A stretch of 55,533 nucleotides of DNA. Origin: Gammaproteobacteria bacterium (lineage in GTDB: Bacteria; Pseudomonadota; Gammaproteobacteria; Ga0077536). Location of the stretch: positions 1 through 55,533 of the forward strand of contig VGUA01000006.1 in assembly GCA_016874535.1 (NCBI GenBank). The letters are read 5' to 3'. The notes under the pieces are model-generated. The model worked only from the letters and a program-made list of their open reading frames with translations. It did not search any database and was not told the DNA's origin. This document shows, one piece after another, positions 34,749-43,108 of this stretch. The position numbers and the translations under genes were made by a program. Each line of letters opens with the position of its first letter. Within the stretch, counting starts at the first letter, position 1.

Positions 34749-35564
34749 TCAGCGCTTGATGGACGGTGCGACCATCTCACCGCCCTCGGCCTTGCGTGCA
34801 AGATAGAGGGTGAGACCGATGGCGACATCGGAACCGTATTTGAGCTGGGGTAGACGCTGCTGGCGGAAGCAATCCTGCAGGCGCCATTCCATGGTGCGCA
34901 GCTCGCCCTGTGACACCCGATAGGCCGGCCAGCGGGTATACGCGGCCTGGGCGCCTTCCTTGGTCGTGAGCTGCGGCAAGGTCTGCAGGCGGATGCGCTT
35001 GCCGGATTCGCTGTGGCAGGTGGCGCAGGCAAAGTCATGCGGTCCGGCCCGATAGAAAAACACACTCTCGCCCAGTGCGTAGGCCGCTTTTTCCGCAGGA
35101 TGATCGAGAGGAATGGAAATTCGACTGCCGCGTGAGGCGGCAACCACATAAGCCGTGAGCGCCTCCAGATCCGATTTGCGCTCCCCGTCACCAAATTTGA
35201 TGGCGAACACCTCGGATTCCGGCAGGCCCTGTAACGTAGTCATGCAGGTCACGAGCCGGGACTCCAAGTCCTGCACCTTGCCCGTATCCTCGAACCAGCG
35301 CGGGAGCTCCGCATAAGCGCCGGTAATGACACCAGGCCCCTTGCCCAGATCACAAGCCTCGAGGCTCACCTCGCGCGGTCCGCGTGGCGTCTTCCAGAGC
35401 TCTTCCCCGCGCAGTTGCCAGAGCTCGGCAGGATTCTCGTCGCCAAACATGGCGTGGTATTCGGCGATGGCTTCCTCCGAGGTCTGCTCGGCGGCGAGCG
35501 GCAGGCTCAGGGCCAGCAGCAGGCTTGCAATCAGCGAGCTTGTCGAACGTGCGGGCAAGGCCAT
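34749..35564 (-). CDS. soxA: L-cysteine S-thiosulfotransferase subunit SoxA (monoheme)
   Basis: Catalytic cytochrome of SoxAX. 271 residues, signal peptide 1-~25. Only one heme-binding CxxCH (CATCH, 180-184) is present. The N-terminal domain that binds a second heme in diheme SoxA keeps two isolated Cys (C71, C107) that could form a disulfide, so this is the monoheme type. The active-site/heme ligand Cys lies in DCFRQQRLPQ (C232). It is 24 bp after soxZ. Confidence 0.95.
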   Translation of the reverse strand: MALPARSTSSLIASLLLALSLPLAAEQTSEEAIAEYHAMFGDENPAELWQLRGEELWKTPRGPREVSLEACDLGKGPGVITGAYAELPRWFEDTGKVQDLESRLVTCMTTLQGLPESEVFAIKFGDGERKSDLEALTAYVVAASRGSRISIPLDHPAEKAAYALGESVFFYRAGPHDFACATCHSESGKRIRLQTLPQLTTKEGAQAAYTRWPAYRVSQGELRTMEWRLQDCFRQQRLPQLKYGSDVAIGLTLYLARKAEGGEMVAPSIKR

Positions 35565-35588
35565 GAATCCCCCTCTGCAAGCAGTGCG

Positions 35589-35900
35589 TCAGTTGATGGT
35601 GACTTCATCCGTGCGGGTGCCGCCGGCCGTATCCTTCCAGGTGATCGACAGCTTGTCGCCCTTGGCTCCGCCCTTGAAGCGGAAGGAGAAGTAGGGGTTC
35701 TTGGCCACGGAAGGCCCCCAGGCTGCACTCATGACCGTCTTGTCCTTGCAGGTGGCGGTGACTTCCGTGATGTAGTGCGCTGGCACCACATTGCCATCGG
35801 CATCCTTGCGCTGTCCGGTTTCCATCACATGGCTCATCAGGATCTTCACGTCCACCACTTCACCCATCATCACGGCGCGGATGCGCATCGGATCTGGCAT
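35589..35900 (-). CDS. soxZ: Thiosulfate carrier subunit SoxZ
   Basis: Ig-like beta-sandwich protein of 103 residues that pairs with SoxY. It has the family pattern MPDPMRIRAVMMGEVVDVKILMSH at the start, AHYITEVTATCKDK in the middle and KGDKLSITWKDTAG near the end. No signal peptide, as normal: it is exported as a complex with Tat-dependent SoxY. It lies 22 bp after soxY. Confidence 0.94.
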   Translation of the reverse strand: MPDPMRIRAVMMGEVVDVKILMSHVMETGQRKDADGNVVPAHYITEVTATCKDKTVMSAAWGPSVAKNPYFSFRFKGGAKGDKLSITWKDTAGGTRTDEVTIN

Positions 35901-35922
35901 TGCCCTGCTCCTCTCTGTTTGC

Positions 35923-36387
35923 TCAACCGCCGCAACCGCCCAAGGTGACTTTCACCACCTTGGCCGCATGAAACACCCCGGCATCGGTTTTCACCACGGC
36001 GTAGACATCGGAGGTCTCCGCCACCTTGAGGCGCGTGGAAACGAAAGCCTCTGTACCTTCGGGAATCATGAACTCGGCGGACATCTGGTGAGGGTTCTTT
36101 TCCACCAGCAGCGCGATCGAGCGGGTGCCGGGCAGCTTGCTGGTGACTTCCACCGGCACCACCGCCCCGTTCTCGGCAATATCCGGGGCCTTCAGGATGA
36201 TCTCGGCCGAGGCCTTGTGCTCGGTCACGCCAATGGAGGCGAGTGCCTCCTTGAAGCTCGTGGCTTCAAAGGCGGGTCGCGCATCCACGGCCTGGGCCAG
36301 ACGGCTGAAGAGGCCGGTGGCGAGGGTGGCGGCCGCCAGTCCCAGTTGGCCGGTCAAGGCGAGAAATCCGCGGCGGGTTTTTTTCAT
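35923..36387 (-). CDS. soxY: Thiosulfate carrier subunit SoxY
   Basis: Carries all Sox intermediates on the Cys of its flexible C-terminal GGCGG tail (ending VTLGGCGG). 154 residues from ATG 36387, which has GGAGG just upstream. The open frame reaching 36537 is non-conserved. Twin-arginine signal KKTRRGFLAL (residues 2-11). It is followed by soxZ, with which it forms the SoxYZ heterodimer. Confidence 0.96.
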   Translation of the reverse strand: MKKTRRGFLALTGQLGLAAATLATGLFSRLAQAVDARPAFEATSFKEALASIGVTEHKASAEIILKAPDIAENGAVVPVEVTSKLPGTRSIALLVEKNPHQMSAEFMIPEGTEAFVSTRLKVAETSDVYAVVKTDAGVFHAAKVVKVTLGGCGG

Positions 36388-36440
36388 GCAAGGCCTCCAG
36401 TATCGCGGGAGCAATGAACAGTGGAATGAAAGTGTGCGGG

Positions 36441-37418
36441 TCAGTCTGCGGGCGCGCCGGCGAGCAGCCAGGCCAACACCAGTGCGAGATCCGAATCCGG
36501 GATGGAAGCTTGGGCCGGCATCATCGCACCGCCCCACACGCCGCTGCCACCTGCACGTACCTTGGCGGTCAGCAGGGCGCTGGCCTCCGGGTTGCCGGCA
36601 TAGCGTTCGGCGATTGCAGTGAAGGCGGGCCCGACAATGGGTGTGTCCACGCCGTGGCAGGTGAGGCAGCCGTTTGCGGCAGCGAGCTCGGCGGGGGATT
36701 TGGTACCCGCATTCGTGGCCGGCGCCAGGGCAGTGGCCGGCAGATCGGTCAGGCCCGCGAGTGCGCGGAAGTGGGTGCGGATATCGCCATACATCTCCTC
36801 TGTGAAACCGGCAGGCAATTCGGAGCTCACCGTCACTTCACCCGTGCAGTCCTGCATGCAGGCCTTGGCCTGCACGTCCGGTTTGCCGTCCACCGTCATG
36901 AAACCGTGTGCTTGGGTAAAGCCCTCGCGGTTGGGCATGACGACTGCCGGCAGGGTCTTTTCATCCAGCGTCGCATCCATGGGCAGGATCTCGGCGAGAT
37001 TCAGCACATAGGCGGTGACGGCATACACCTCATCCACTGTCAGCACCTTGGAATGCGTGAACGGCATCGCGCGATTGATGTACTCCCAGAGTGTCGTCGC
37101 GTAGTCGAGCTTGCTCGCCACGGTCCGTTGCGGGGTGTCGCTCGCCAGAGTGCCTATGCCACCGGTGAGCGCGAGGTAGTCGTTGCTCTCGCCAAAGACC
37201 CCATGACAGCTCGCGCACTGCGCATCATAAAGAGTCTGGCCCTGCTCCACGCTGCCCTTGCCGGGCGGCAGTCCCATGCCATCGGGCCGCACATCGATAT
37301 CCCAGCTGGAGATCTCGCGCGCGGTGAGCGGCTCCCCCAGCGATTGCCAGGGCGTCGCCGCCGTGGCCGAGCCGGCACAGAGCAGCAGCGCGGCGAGCAG
37401 GGCGCTAGACCTGAACAT
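36441..37418 (-). CDS. soxD: Diheme cytochrome c subunit SoxD of sulfane dehydrogenase
   Basis: Electron-accepting subunit of SoxCD, which oxidises the sulfane sulfur on SoxY and raises the electron yield from two to eight per thiosulfate. 325 residues. Signal peptide 1-~20, first heme CASCH (68-72), second heme CLTCH (251-255) and a VGPAFTAIAERY / GGAMMPAQ distal-Met region. ATG at 37418 overlaps the end of soxC by 14 bp. The longer upstream frame is antisense-like and discarded. Confidence 0.92.
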   Translation of the reverse strand: MFRSSALLAALLLCAGSATAATPWQSLGEPLTAREISSWDIDVRPDGMGLPPGKGSVEQGQTLYDAQCASCHGVFGESNDYLALTGGIGTLASDTPQRTVASKLDYATTLWEYINRAMPFTHSKVLTVDEVYAVTAYVLNLAEILPMDATLDEKTLPAVVMPNREGFTQAHGFMTVDGKPDVQAKACMQDCTGEVTVSSELPAGFTEEMYGDIRTHFRALAGLTDLPATALAPATNAGTKSPAELAAANGCLTCHGVDTPIVGPAFTAIAERYAGNPEASALLTAKVRAGGSGVWGGAMMPAQASIPDSDLALVLAWLLAGAPAD

Positions 37419-38715
37419 TGCGCACCTCGCCGCTGGCCAGCACCTGCCAGGTCTGCACCGCGTTGTTGTGATAGATCGAGCGCGTGCCACGCACTTCGCG
37501 GAGTTGCTTGATGGACGGTTGCACATAGCCGGTGGCATCAATGCACCGGCTCTGCAGCAGCGCAGGCGAACCATCCCACACCCAGTCGAAGCGGAAACGC
37601 GTGAGCGCCTTGGGCAGTACCGGTGTCTGCAGGGTGGCCGTCTTCCAGTTGCGGCCGCCATCCACCGACACATCCACGCGCTTGATGCTGCCGCGCCCGG
37701 ACCAGGCGAGGCCGGTGATCTCGTAATAGCCGCCCTTGTCGAGCAAGGTCATCCCGCCCGACGGCGATGTGATCACGGACTTTGCTTCCTGAATCCAGGT
37801 GAACTGACGACTTTTGCCGTCAGGTAGCAGATCCGAGTAATGCAGGGTTTCTTCTCGCGTATGCCAGGGTTGATCGCCCACCTCGATGCGGCGCAACCAC
37901 TTCACGCTGGAGACGCCCTGCACGCCGGGCACGAACAGGCGCAACGGATAGCCGTTTTCGGGCCTGAGCATTTCGCCGTTCTGGCCATACACCACGATTG
38001 CATCATCCAAGGCCATGGCAAGCGGAATCGTGCGCGTGAGTGCTGCGCCGTCCGCGCCCTCCGCCAGCAGATAGCGGGCGCGCTTGGCATCGAAGCCCAC
38101 GTCTTCCAGCAAGGTCGACAGCAGCACCCCGGTGTATTCCGCGCAGGACAGCATGCCGTGCGTGAACTGCACCGTGGGCACGGCGGCATTGCCCCATTCC
38201 ATGCCGGTATTCGCGCCACATTCAAGGAAATGCACGCGCGACACGGACGGCATGCGGAGGATGTCTTCCATGGTGTACCGCTTGGGACGCGCCACCAGAC
38301 CGTGCAGCGCCAGCAGGTGCTGGTGGGGATCGACATCCGGCACGCCGGCGTGATCGCGCTCGAAGTGCAGACCGCTCGGCGTGATGATCCCGAAGAGATT
38401 CTGCAAGGGCGTGAAGGCGATGGAGGATTCGTTGGTGCGGGTGAGGCCTGGGCTTTGTCGGCGGACGACGTTCGCCTCGTGTGGCGAGGGCTGGCTGTAG
38501 GGCTGTGCCGCCACGGGCTTGCCGAGCCGCTTCATGGAGTCCGGCACCGGCAGCGGCTCTCCGGGCGTGAAGCCCGCGGCCGCACCACCGCTTGCCAGTG
38601 CTGCGGAGGCGCCCGCCAGGCCGCGCAGGAAAGCCCGTCGCGCCCCGGGCTGTGCGCTGCGCTCGACGACCGGCGCGTTGATCAACCGCCCCTGGAGCGT
38701 CTTTTTCTTGTCCAT
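37405..38715 (-). CDS. soxC: Molybdenum subunit SoxC of sulfane dehydrogenase
   Basis: Sulfite-oxidase-family molybdopterin subunit. 436 residues. Tat signal near GARRAFLRGLAGASAAL (residues 25-41). The Moco-ligating Cys is C166 in HFLECGANTGMEW. The C-terminal dimerisation domain (GRGSIKRVDVSVDGGRNW) is complete. First gene of the sox operon: a promoter, an operator-like site and an inverted repeat lie in the 131-bp gap before it, and GGGAGGT is its ribosome-binding site. Its cofactor need fits the modABC operon in the same window. Confidence 0.95.
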   Translation of the reverse strand: MDKKKTLQGRLINAPVVERSAQPGARRAFLRGLAGASAALASGGAAAGFTPGEPLPVPDSMKRLGKPVAAQPYSQPSPHEANVVRRQSPGLTRTNESSIAFTPLQNLFGIITPSGLHFERDHAGVPDVDPHQHLLALHGLVARPKRYTMEDILRMPSVSRVHFLECGANTGMEWGNAAVPTVQFTHGMLSCAEYTGVLLSTLLEDVGFDAKRARYLLAEGADGAALTRTIPLAMALDDAIVVYGQNGEMLRPENGYPLRLFVPGVQGVSSVKWLRRIEVGDQPWHTREETLHYSDLLPDGKSRQFTWIQEAKSVITSPSGGMTLLDKGGYYEITGLAWSGRGSIKRVDVSVDGGRNWKTATLQTPVLPKALTRFRFDWVWDGSPALLQSRCIDATGYVQPSIKQLREVRGTRSIYHNNAVQTWQVLASGEVRNVQV

Positions 38716-38740
38716 GCCGACCTCCCCGGTGCGCGGGGGG

Positions 38741-38761
38741 CCTGCGTCAAGTCAACGCAGG
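38741..38761. promoter_or_regulatory. Inverted repeat in the soxC leader
   Basis: Perfect 7-bp arms CCTGCGT / ACGCAGG with a 7-bp spacer, lying in the leader about 20 bp downstream of the predicted start and 26 bp before the soxC ATG. It could be an mRNA hairpin close to the ribosome-binding site or a second protein-binding site. Confidence 0.5.
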
Positions 38762-38763
38762 TG

Positions 38764-38781
38764 CATACCCCCACCCGTATG
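38764..38781 (-). promoter_or_regulatory. CsoR-family-type operator at the sox promoter
   Basis: Read on the minus strand the site is CATACGGGTGGGGGTATG: perfect 5-bp arms (CATAC/GTATG) around a G-tract. This is the known layout of CsoR, RcnR, FrmR and CstR operators (AT-rich arms flanking a G/C tract). It covers the predicted transcription start of soxC, so a bound repressor would block initiation. The likely ligand is the CsoR-like protein encoded by the last gene of the operon. Confidence 0.6.
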
Positions 38782-38787
38782 GCCGCG

Positions 38788-38816
38788 AGACTAGCGAAGC
38801 CCCGTCACGCCGTCAA
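38788..38816 (-). promoter_or_regulatory. Predicted sigma-70 promoter of the sox operon
   Basis: On the minus strand, TTGACG (38816-38811), a 17-bp spacer and TAGTCT (38793-38788). It faces soxC and sits between the EthD gene and soxC. Start expected near 38781, giving a leader of about 65 nt. Confidence 0.6.
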
Positions 38817-38846
38817 CGCAGCAACTTCGGCGCCGACTGCACGCGC

Positions 38847-39539
38847 TCACACGCCGGGCCAGCGCACCCGATGTTCTTCGGCCAGAAAGGCCGTACATCC
38901 TTCGCCCAGGAAGCGCGGTGCATCGTCCCCGAAAATCTGCTGGATGCGCGGGCTCGTCCAGTACCGCATGAAGGCATCCATGTCGGCAAACCAGAGCTCC
39001 GCCATGCCGTCATACGCCGGTGTACCGGACGCATACGTCTCCGGCACCTGATGGCATTGCACATAGCGCAAAACGCCCATGTCGCGCGGAATCTGCGGCG
39101 CGTGCCCGTTCTTCCAGTAGTCCTGAAACTGCGCGACGGTGAGGTCGGGGCGACGCTTGAGCAGGAATACCGCCTTGATCCAGCGCGTGTCGGCTTTGAG
39201 GGGCTCTTCCTCGAACATCAGATGCTCGTGCGTTGCCAGGAACTGCAGCTTGCTGGTGTCGATGAAATTGGGCTCATCCGCTTGCGCGCCGGTCACGTAT
39301 TCCGGGTTCTGGGCCATGCCGGTGAGATCAGCGAGGGAGTCGAACCAGACTTCCGCCACGCCGTCATAGGGCACGTTCTCGAAACCCGGCAACGGGGTAC
39401 CGAGCCGATGGCTCTGCACGTATTTGCGCAGTGCCGAGATGCGCAGCGCAATCGGCCCATGGACTTCCTTCCAGTAGCGATGGAACGCCGCGTCGTCCAT
39501 GCCAGCCTTTTTCGCCACCAGTGCAACACCTTTGATCAT
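38847..39539 (-). CDS. Tandem EthD-domain protein
   Basis: 230-residue cytoplasmic protein made of two EthD/dimeric alpha-beta-barrel repeats. Repeat 1 starts at residue 1 (IKGVALVAKKAGMDDAAFHRYW, then HGPIAL and LRKYVQSHRL). Repeat 2 starts at about residue 118 (IKAVFLLKRRPDLTVAQFQDYW, then HAPQIP and LRYVQCHQV). Each half has the ferredoxin-like strand pattern that usually dimerises, here fused in one chain. EthD is required in some cytochrome P450 systems, but most members are of unknown function. It lies upstream of sox on the same strand but is separated by the sox promoter. Confidence 0.85.
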   Translation of the reverse strand: MIKGVALVAKKAGMDDAAFHRYWKEVHGPIALRISALRKYVQSHRLGTPLPGFENVPYDGVAEVWFDSLADLTGMAQNPEYVTGAQADEPNFIDTSKLQFLATHEHLMFEEEPLKADTRWIKAVFLLKRRPDLTVAQFQDYWKNGHAPQIPRDMGVLRYVQCHQVPETYASGTPAYDGMAELWFADMDAFMRYWTSPRIQQIFGDDAPRFLGEGCTAFLAEEHRVRWPGV

Positions 39540-39682
39540 CTCCCCGCTCCTTGTCGTTATGGATGTGCTTGCCGAGGTACGTGAGCCAAGCGTAACGGCA
39601 GGACCCCGCCTCTGGCCACTTCACGCCCGCCGAAAGACTCACCGCGACTCAAGTCCAGTCGGCGCCGGCCGCTTTCTGCTGC

Positions 39683-41332
39683 ATGAATCCTGTCCGCCCC
39701 CAATTGCTCGTTATCGGCCTCGATGGTTACGACCCTGCGCTTGCCGAACGTTTCATGGCGGAAGGACGCATGCCGCACCTGCAGCAATTGCTGACCCGCA
39801 GTGCGCGTTTCACGCTGGAGCATGGGGAAGATCGCTACTCGGGGCTTTCCTGGGAGCATGTGAGCACGGGGCAGGGACCTGAACTCAGCGGACGTTGGTC
39901 TGCTGTCGATTTTGACCCCCGACGTTACACGGTGACCCAGGTGGCAACGCGCAGTCCGCCCTTCGTGGCAGGGCTCTCCGCCCGCACGGTTGTATTTGAC
40001 GCGCCTTATTTTGATCTGGCCCAGGCGCCCTCGGTGCGGGGACTGGTGAACTGGGGAGCCCATGATCCGGGTGTGGCCGCGCAGGCGAGCCCTCCTGCGC
40101 TGGCGGCGGAAATCGAGGCTCGTTTTGGCCCCTACGCCGCGCAGCGTTTCATCTACGGCTTCACCTGGCCCGATCCCGCGCTCACGCGTGAGGCCGGTGT
40201 CGCGCTCACCCGCGCAGTGGAACAGCGTGCAGCCGTGGCGCGCTGGCTGCTGCGCGAACGCTGCCCGGATTGGGATCTCGCGTTCCTGGTGGTCAGCGAA
40301 TTTCACTCGGTGATCGAGCCACTCTGGCATGGTGTGGATGAAGGTCATCCGCTCCATCATCATCCCAGTGCACCGGCTGCGCGGGCGGGCATCGAATCGG
40401 TCTACGCCGCTGCGGACGCGCTGATTGGCCAGCTGGCCGCTGATTTCCCCGAGGCCACGCTGGCGGCCTTTGCCATGCACGGCATGGGACGCAATGCGGC
40501 GGATGTTCCGGCCATGTTGCTGTTGCCCGAGCTGTTGCTCCGTGATTTCTTCGGTTCGGCACTGTTCTGCCCACCGTCGGCCTGGCGCGCAGCCGACCCG
40601 GTGCCCTTGGCCCCGGGTGAACGTTGGGAACAGGTCGTGCGTGCGCATTTCCGGCACTCTGGTGCGCCGGGTTTCATCAAACACCTTGGAGCTGCACTGC
40701 GCGGACGGCACCTGCCGCAGCCTCGCGCCACACAGGCCACGCATGATCCTGAGGCGGGCGCTTCCTTGGATTGGATGCCTGCCACCCAGTACGCGCGGTA
40801 CTGGCCGCAGATGGAGGTGTTCGCGCTGCCCAGCTTCTATGACGGACGCCTGCGCGTGAATCTCCGCAAACGAGAAGCGCAGGGGCGTGTATCACTGCAT
40901 CGGTATCCGGAAGTGCTCGCCCAGGTGCGCGCGCTGCTCCAAGCCTGTCTCGATCCGGCCACCGGCAAACCGGCAGTCGCCTCCCTCGAGATCACCCCCG
41001 GCGATCCTCTCCAACGCGGGCAATCGGAGGCCGATCTGCGCATTGTCTGGGCGGGGTCACCCACAGCTTTGCACCATCCGCGTCACGGCACCCTGGGTCC
41101 CGTACCGTGGCGACGCAACGGCGGCCACACCGGAGGTGCTGGCGTTGCCTTCTTCGCCGGAGCTGGAATCAAGGCCGGTGATTACGGGTGCCACAGCTCA
41201 ATGGACATCGTGCCGACCTTGTGTGCGCTGCTCGGTGACAAGCCTACGCGCGCCGTGTCTGGTCGTTCGCTACTCCACACCGGTTTTATTGCGCCGCAAA
41301 CACGCTTGGCGGAGACGGTTGCGGGCGTATAG
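39683..41332 (+). CDS. Alkaline-phosphatase-superfamily hydrolase (type I phosphodiesterase/sulfatase-like)
   Basis: 549-residue protein of the alkaline phosphatase superfamily. N-terminal LLVIGLDGYDPALAERFM supplies the first metal Asp; the Thr/Ser nucleophile would be in GLSWEHVSTG. A mid-protein HGMGRNAAD and a C-terminal GGHTGGAGVAFFAGAGI supply His ligands, followed by the MDIVPTLCALLG domain end typical of these enzymes. No signal peptide is evident, so it is probably cytoplasmic. Substrate (phosphodiester, phosphonate or sulfate ester) unknown. It is followed at 73 bp by the amidohydrolase gene, whose promoter overlaps its 3' end. Confidence 0.75.
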   Translation: MNPVRPQLLVIGLDGYDPALAERFMAEGRMPHLQQLLTRSARFTLEHGEDRYSGLSWEHVSTGQGPELSGRWSAVDFDPRRYTVTQVATRSPPFVAGLSARTVVFDAPYFDLAQAPSVRGLVNWGAHDPGVAAQASPPALAAEIEARFGPYAAQRFIYGFTWPDPALTREAGVALTRAVEQRAAVARWLLRERCPDWDLAFLVVSEFHSVIEPLWHGVDEGHPLHHHPSAPAARAGIESVYAAADALIGQLAADFPEATLAAFAMHGMGRNAADVPAMLLLPELLLRDFFGSALFCPPSAWRAADPVPLAPGERWEQVVRAHFRHSGAPGFIKHLGAALRGRHLPQPRATQATHDPEAGASLDWMPATQYARYWPQMEVFALPSFYDGRLRVNLRKREAQGRVSLHRYPEVLAQVRALLQACLDPATGKPAVASLEITPGDPLQRGQSEADLRIVWAGSPTALHHPRHGTLGPVPWRRNGGHTGGAGVAFFAGAGIKAGDYGCHSSMDIVPTLCALLGDKPTRAVSGRSLLHTGFIAPQTRLAETVAGV

Positions 41333-41333
41333 T
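41306..41333 (+). promoter_or_regulatory. Predicted promoter of the amidohydrolase gene
   Basis: TTGGCG (41306-41311), a 16-bp spacer and TATAGT (41328-41333) within the last codons of the preceding gene, 72 bp before the ATG at 41405. The -10 includes the stop codon of the upstream gene. Confidence 0.5.
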
Positions 41334-41404
41334 AGGCGCCAGCACGTTGCATGCAGTCCCGGACTGCATCGGCGCTCCCCCTACCAGCACAGAGAGACCC
41401 CGCC

Positions 41405-43087
41405 ATGACCTACGATCTCGTCATCAAGAACGGTACGGTCGTCGATGGCACTGGCGCGCCCCGCCAGCAAGCCGACATCGGCGTGAAGGACGGCATCATC
41501 GTGGATGTCGGCAAGGTGGCAGGCTCCGCCACCCGGACCATCGATGCTTCAGACCTCATCGTGGCTCCCGGCTTTGTCGATCCCCACACGCATTACGATG
41601 CGCAGATCTGCTGGGACGACATCACCACCCCCTCTTGCTGGCATGGCGTGACCACGGTGGTAATGGGCAACTGCGGCGTGGGCATCGCGCCCTGCCGGCC
41701 CGAGACGCGCGAAATCGCCGCCTGGGATCTGGTGAACGTGGAAGCCATCCCGTTCGACGTATTGAACAAGGGCGTGACCTGGGACTGGGAGACCTTCCCG
41801 CAGTACATGGATGCCGCAGAACGCCGCGGCTCCGGCCTGAATCTCGGCTTCCTCGCCGCGCTCACACCCTTCCGCCACTACGTACTGGGCGAAGAATCCA
41901 TGGAGCGGGCGGCCACGCCCGAGGAAACCGCAAAAATCAGCGGCCTCTTGCGGGAAGCCATGGAAGCCGGCGCGATGGGCTTCACTTCCACCTTCGCGGG
42001 CCAGCACATTGGTTATCAAGGGCGGCCGCTTGCCTGCCGCCTCGCGAGCGACTCGGAGCTGAAAGCCTACTCGAACGTGCTACGGGATCTGGGGCGCGGC
42101 GCCATCGAGATTGCGCTGACCAATGAAGTCTCGGTGCTCGATCCGCGCGAATATGAATTGCTCGACATGCTGCTTACGGAAAGCGGTCGACCCGTGACTT
42201 GGCTCGCATTGCTGAACCGCGAGGACAACCCGGAAGCCCCCCAGCGCACCTTGCGGGAAGCCGCTGATCTGCTGAAACGCGGCGCGCTGCCCCAGGTGAC
42301 CTGCCGGCCGATGATGACGCAGATCGATCTGCGCAAGCCTTTCCTCTTCGCCAACATGCCGTGCTGGAATCCGGCCTTCAATCGTCCGCCGGAAGAGCAG
42401 GCGCAGCTGTATCGGGATCAGAAATTCCGCGACGCTTTCCGCGAGGCGCTCAAGGTTCCGAAGATTTTCACCGGGGACTGGTCGCGCGCCATCATCCATG
42501 AAGTGGGCAACCCCGCGCTCACACCCCTCCTGGGACGCAATGTGGAGTCCGTGGCCCGCGAGCGCGGCAAGGATCCCATGGACACGTTCCTGGACCTCGC
42601 GCTCGAGGACAACCTCGAGATGCAGTTCACCTACGAACTGTTCAACTCGGACGAGAGCCGGATCCCTGAGCTCATCAAGGATCCGCGCACGATCATCGGC
42701 CTCTCCGATGGGGGCGCGCATGTGGATATGTTCTGCGACGCGGGCTACTGCACCTATCTGCTGGGCACCTGGGTGCGGGATCGCGAAGTGATGAGCCTGG
42801 AGCACGCGGTCAAGCGCATCACCACGGAGCCGGCGGCGCTCTTCGGGATCCAGAATCGTGGCCGTATCGCGCCGGGTCTTGCCGCGGATTTCGCCATCTT
42901 CGATCTGGCGCGCGTGGGCTCCAGCAAGCGTGGCGAGATGCGTCATGACCTGCCGGGTGGTGGACGCCGACTGGTCGTGCCGGCGCATGGCATCGAGTAC
43001 ACCATCGTCAACGGCACCCCGCTGTTCGAAGCGGGCCGGGATACCGGCGCTCGACCCGGACAGGTGTTGCGTTCAGGGCGGGCCTGA
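41405..43087 (+). CDS. D-aminoacylase-like amidohydrolase
   Basis: Metal-dependent amidohydrolase of 560 residues, N-acyl-D-amino-acid deacylase type (COG3653). N-terminal DLVIKNGTVVDGTGAP and the metal motif APGFVDPHTHYDAQ. The segment TTVVMGNCGVGIAPCRP has the conserved Cys. The C-terminal SDGGAHVDMFCDAGY carries the catalytic Asp, followed by ITTEPAALFGIQNRG and RLVVPAHGIEYTIVNG. ATG at 41405 gives the exact family start; the ORF opens at 41351. Substrate unknown, possibly acylated D-amino acids or hydantoin-like compounds. Confidence 0.9.
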   Translation: MTYDLVIKNGTVVDGTGAPRQQADIGVKDGIIVDVGKVAGSATRTIDASDLIVAPGFVDPHTHYDAQICWDDITTPSCWHGVTTVVMGNCGVGIAPCRPETREIAAWDLVNVEAIPFDVLNKGVTWDWETFPQYMDAAERRGSGLNLGFLAALTPFRHYVLGEESMERAATPEETAKISGLLREAMEAGAMGFTSTFAGQHIGYQGRPLACRLASDSELKAYSNVLRDLGRGAIEIALTNEVSVLDPREYELLDMLLTESGRPVTWLALLNREDNPEAPQRTLREAADLLKRGALPQVTCRPMMTQIDLRKPFLFANMPCWNPAFNRPPEEQAQLYRDQKFRDAFREALKVPKIFTGDWSRAIIHEVGNPALTPLLGRNVESVARERGKDPMDTFLDLALEDNLEMQFTYELFNSDESRIPELIKDPRTIIGLSDGGAHVDMFCDAGYCTYLLGTWVRDREVMSLEHAVKRITTEPAALFGIQNRGRIAPGLAADFAIFDLARVGSSKRGEMRHDLPGGGRRLVVPAHGIEYTIVNGTPLFEAGRDTGARPGQVLRSGRA

Positions 43088-43096
43088 GCGCCCGCC
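43075..43096. terminator. Strong GC hairpin between convergent genes
   Basis: Perfect 8-bp stem GGGCGGGC / GCCCGCCC with a 6-nt loop, overlapping the amidohydrolase stop codon and ending 13 bp before the convergent enoyl-CoA hydratase stop. No U-tract on either strand. Probably a shared bidirectional transcript end. Confidence 0.45.
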
Positions 43097-43108
43097 CCCC
43101 CGTAAGGC

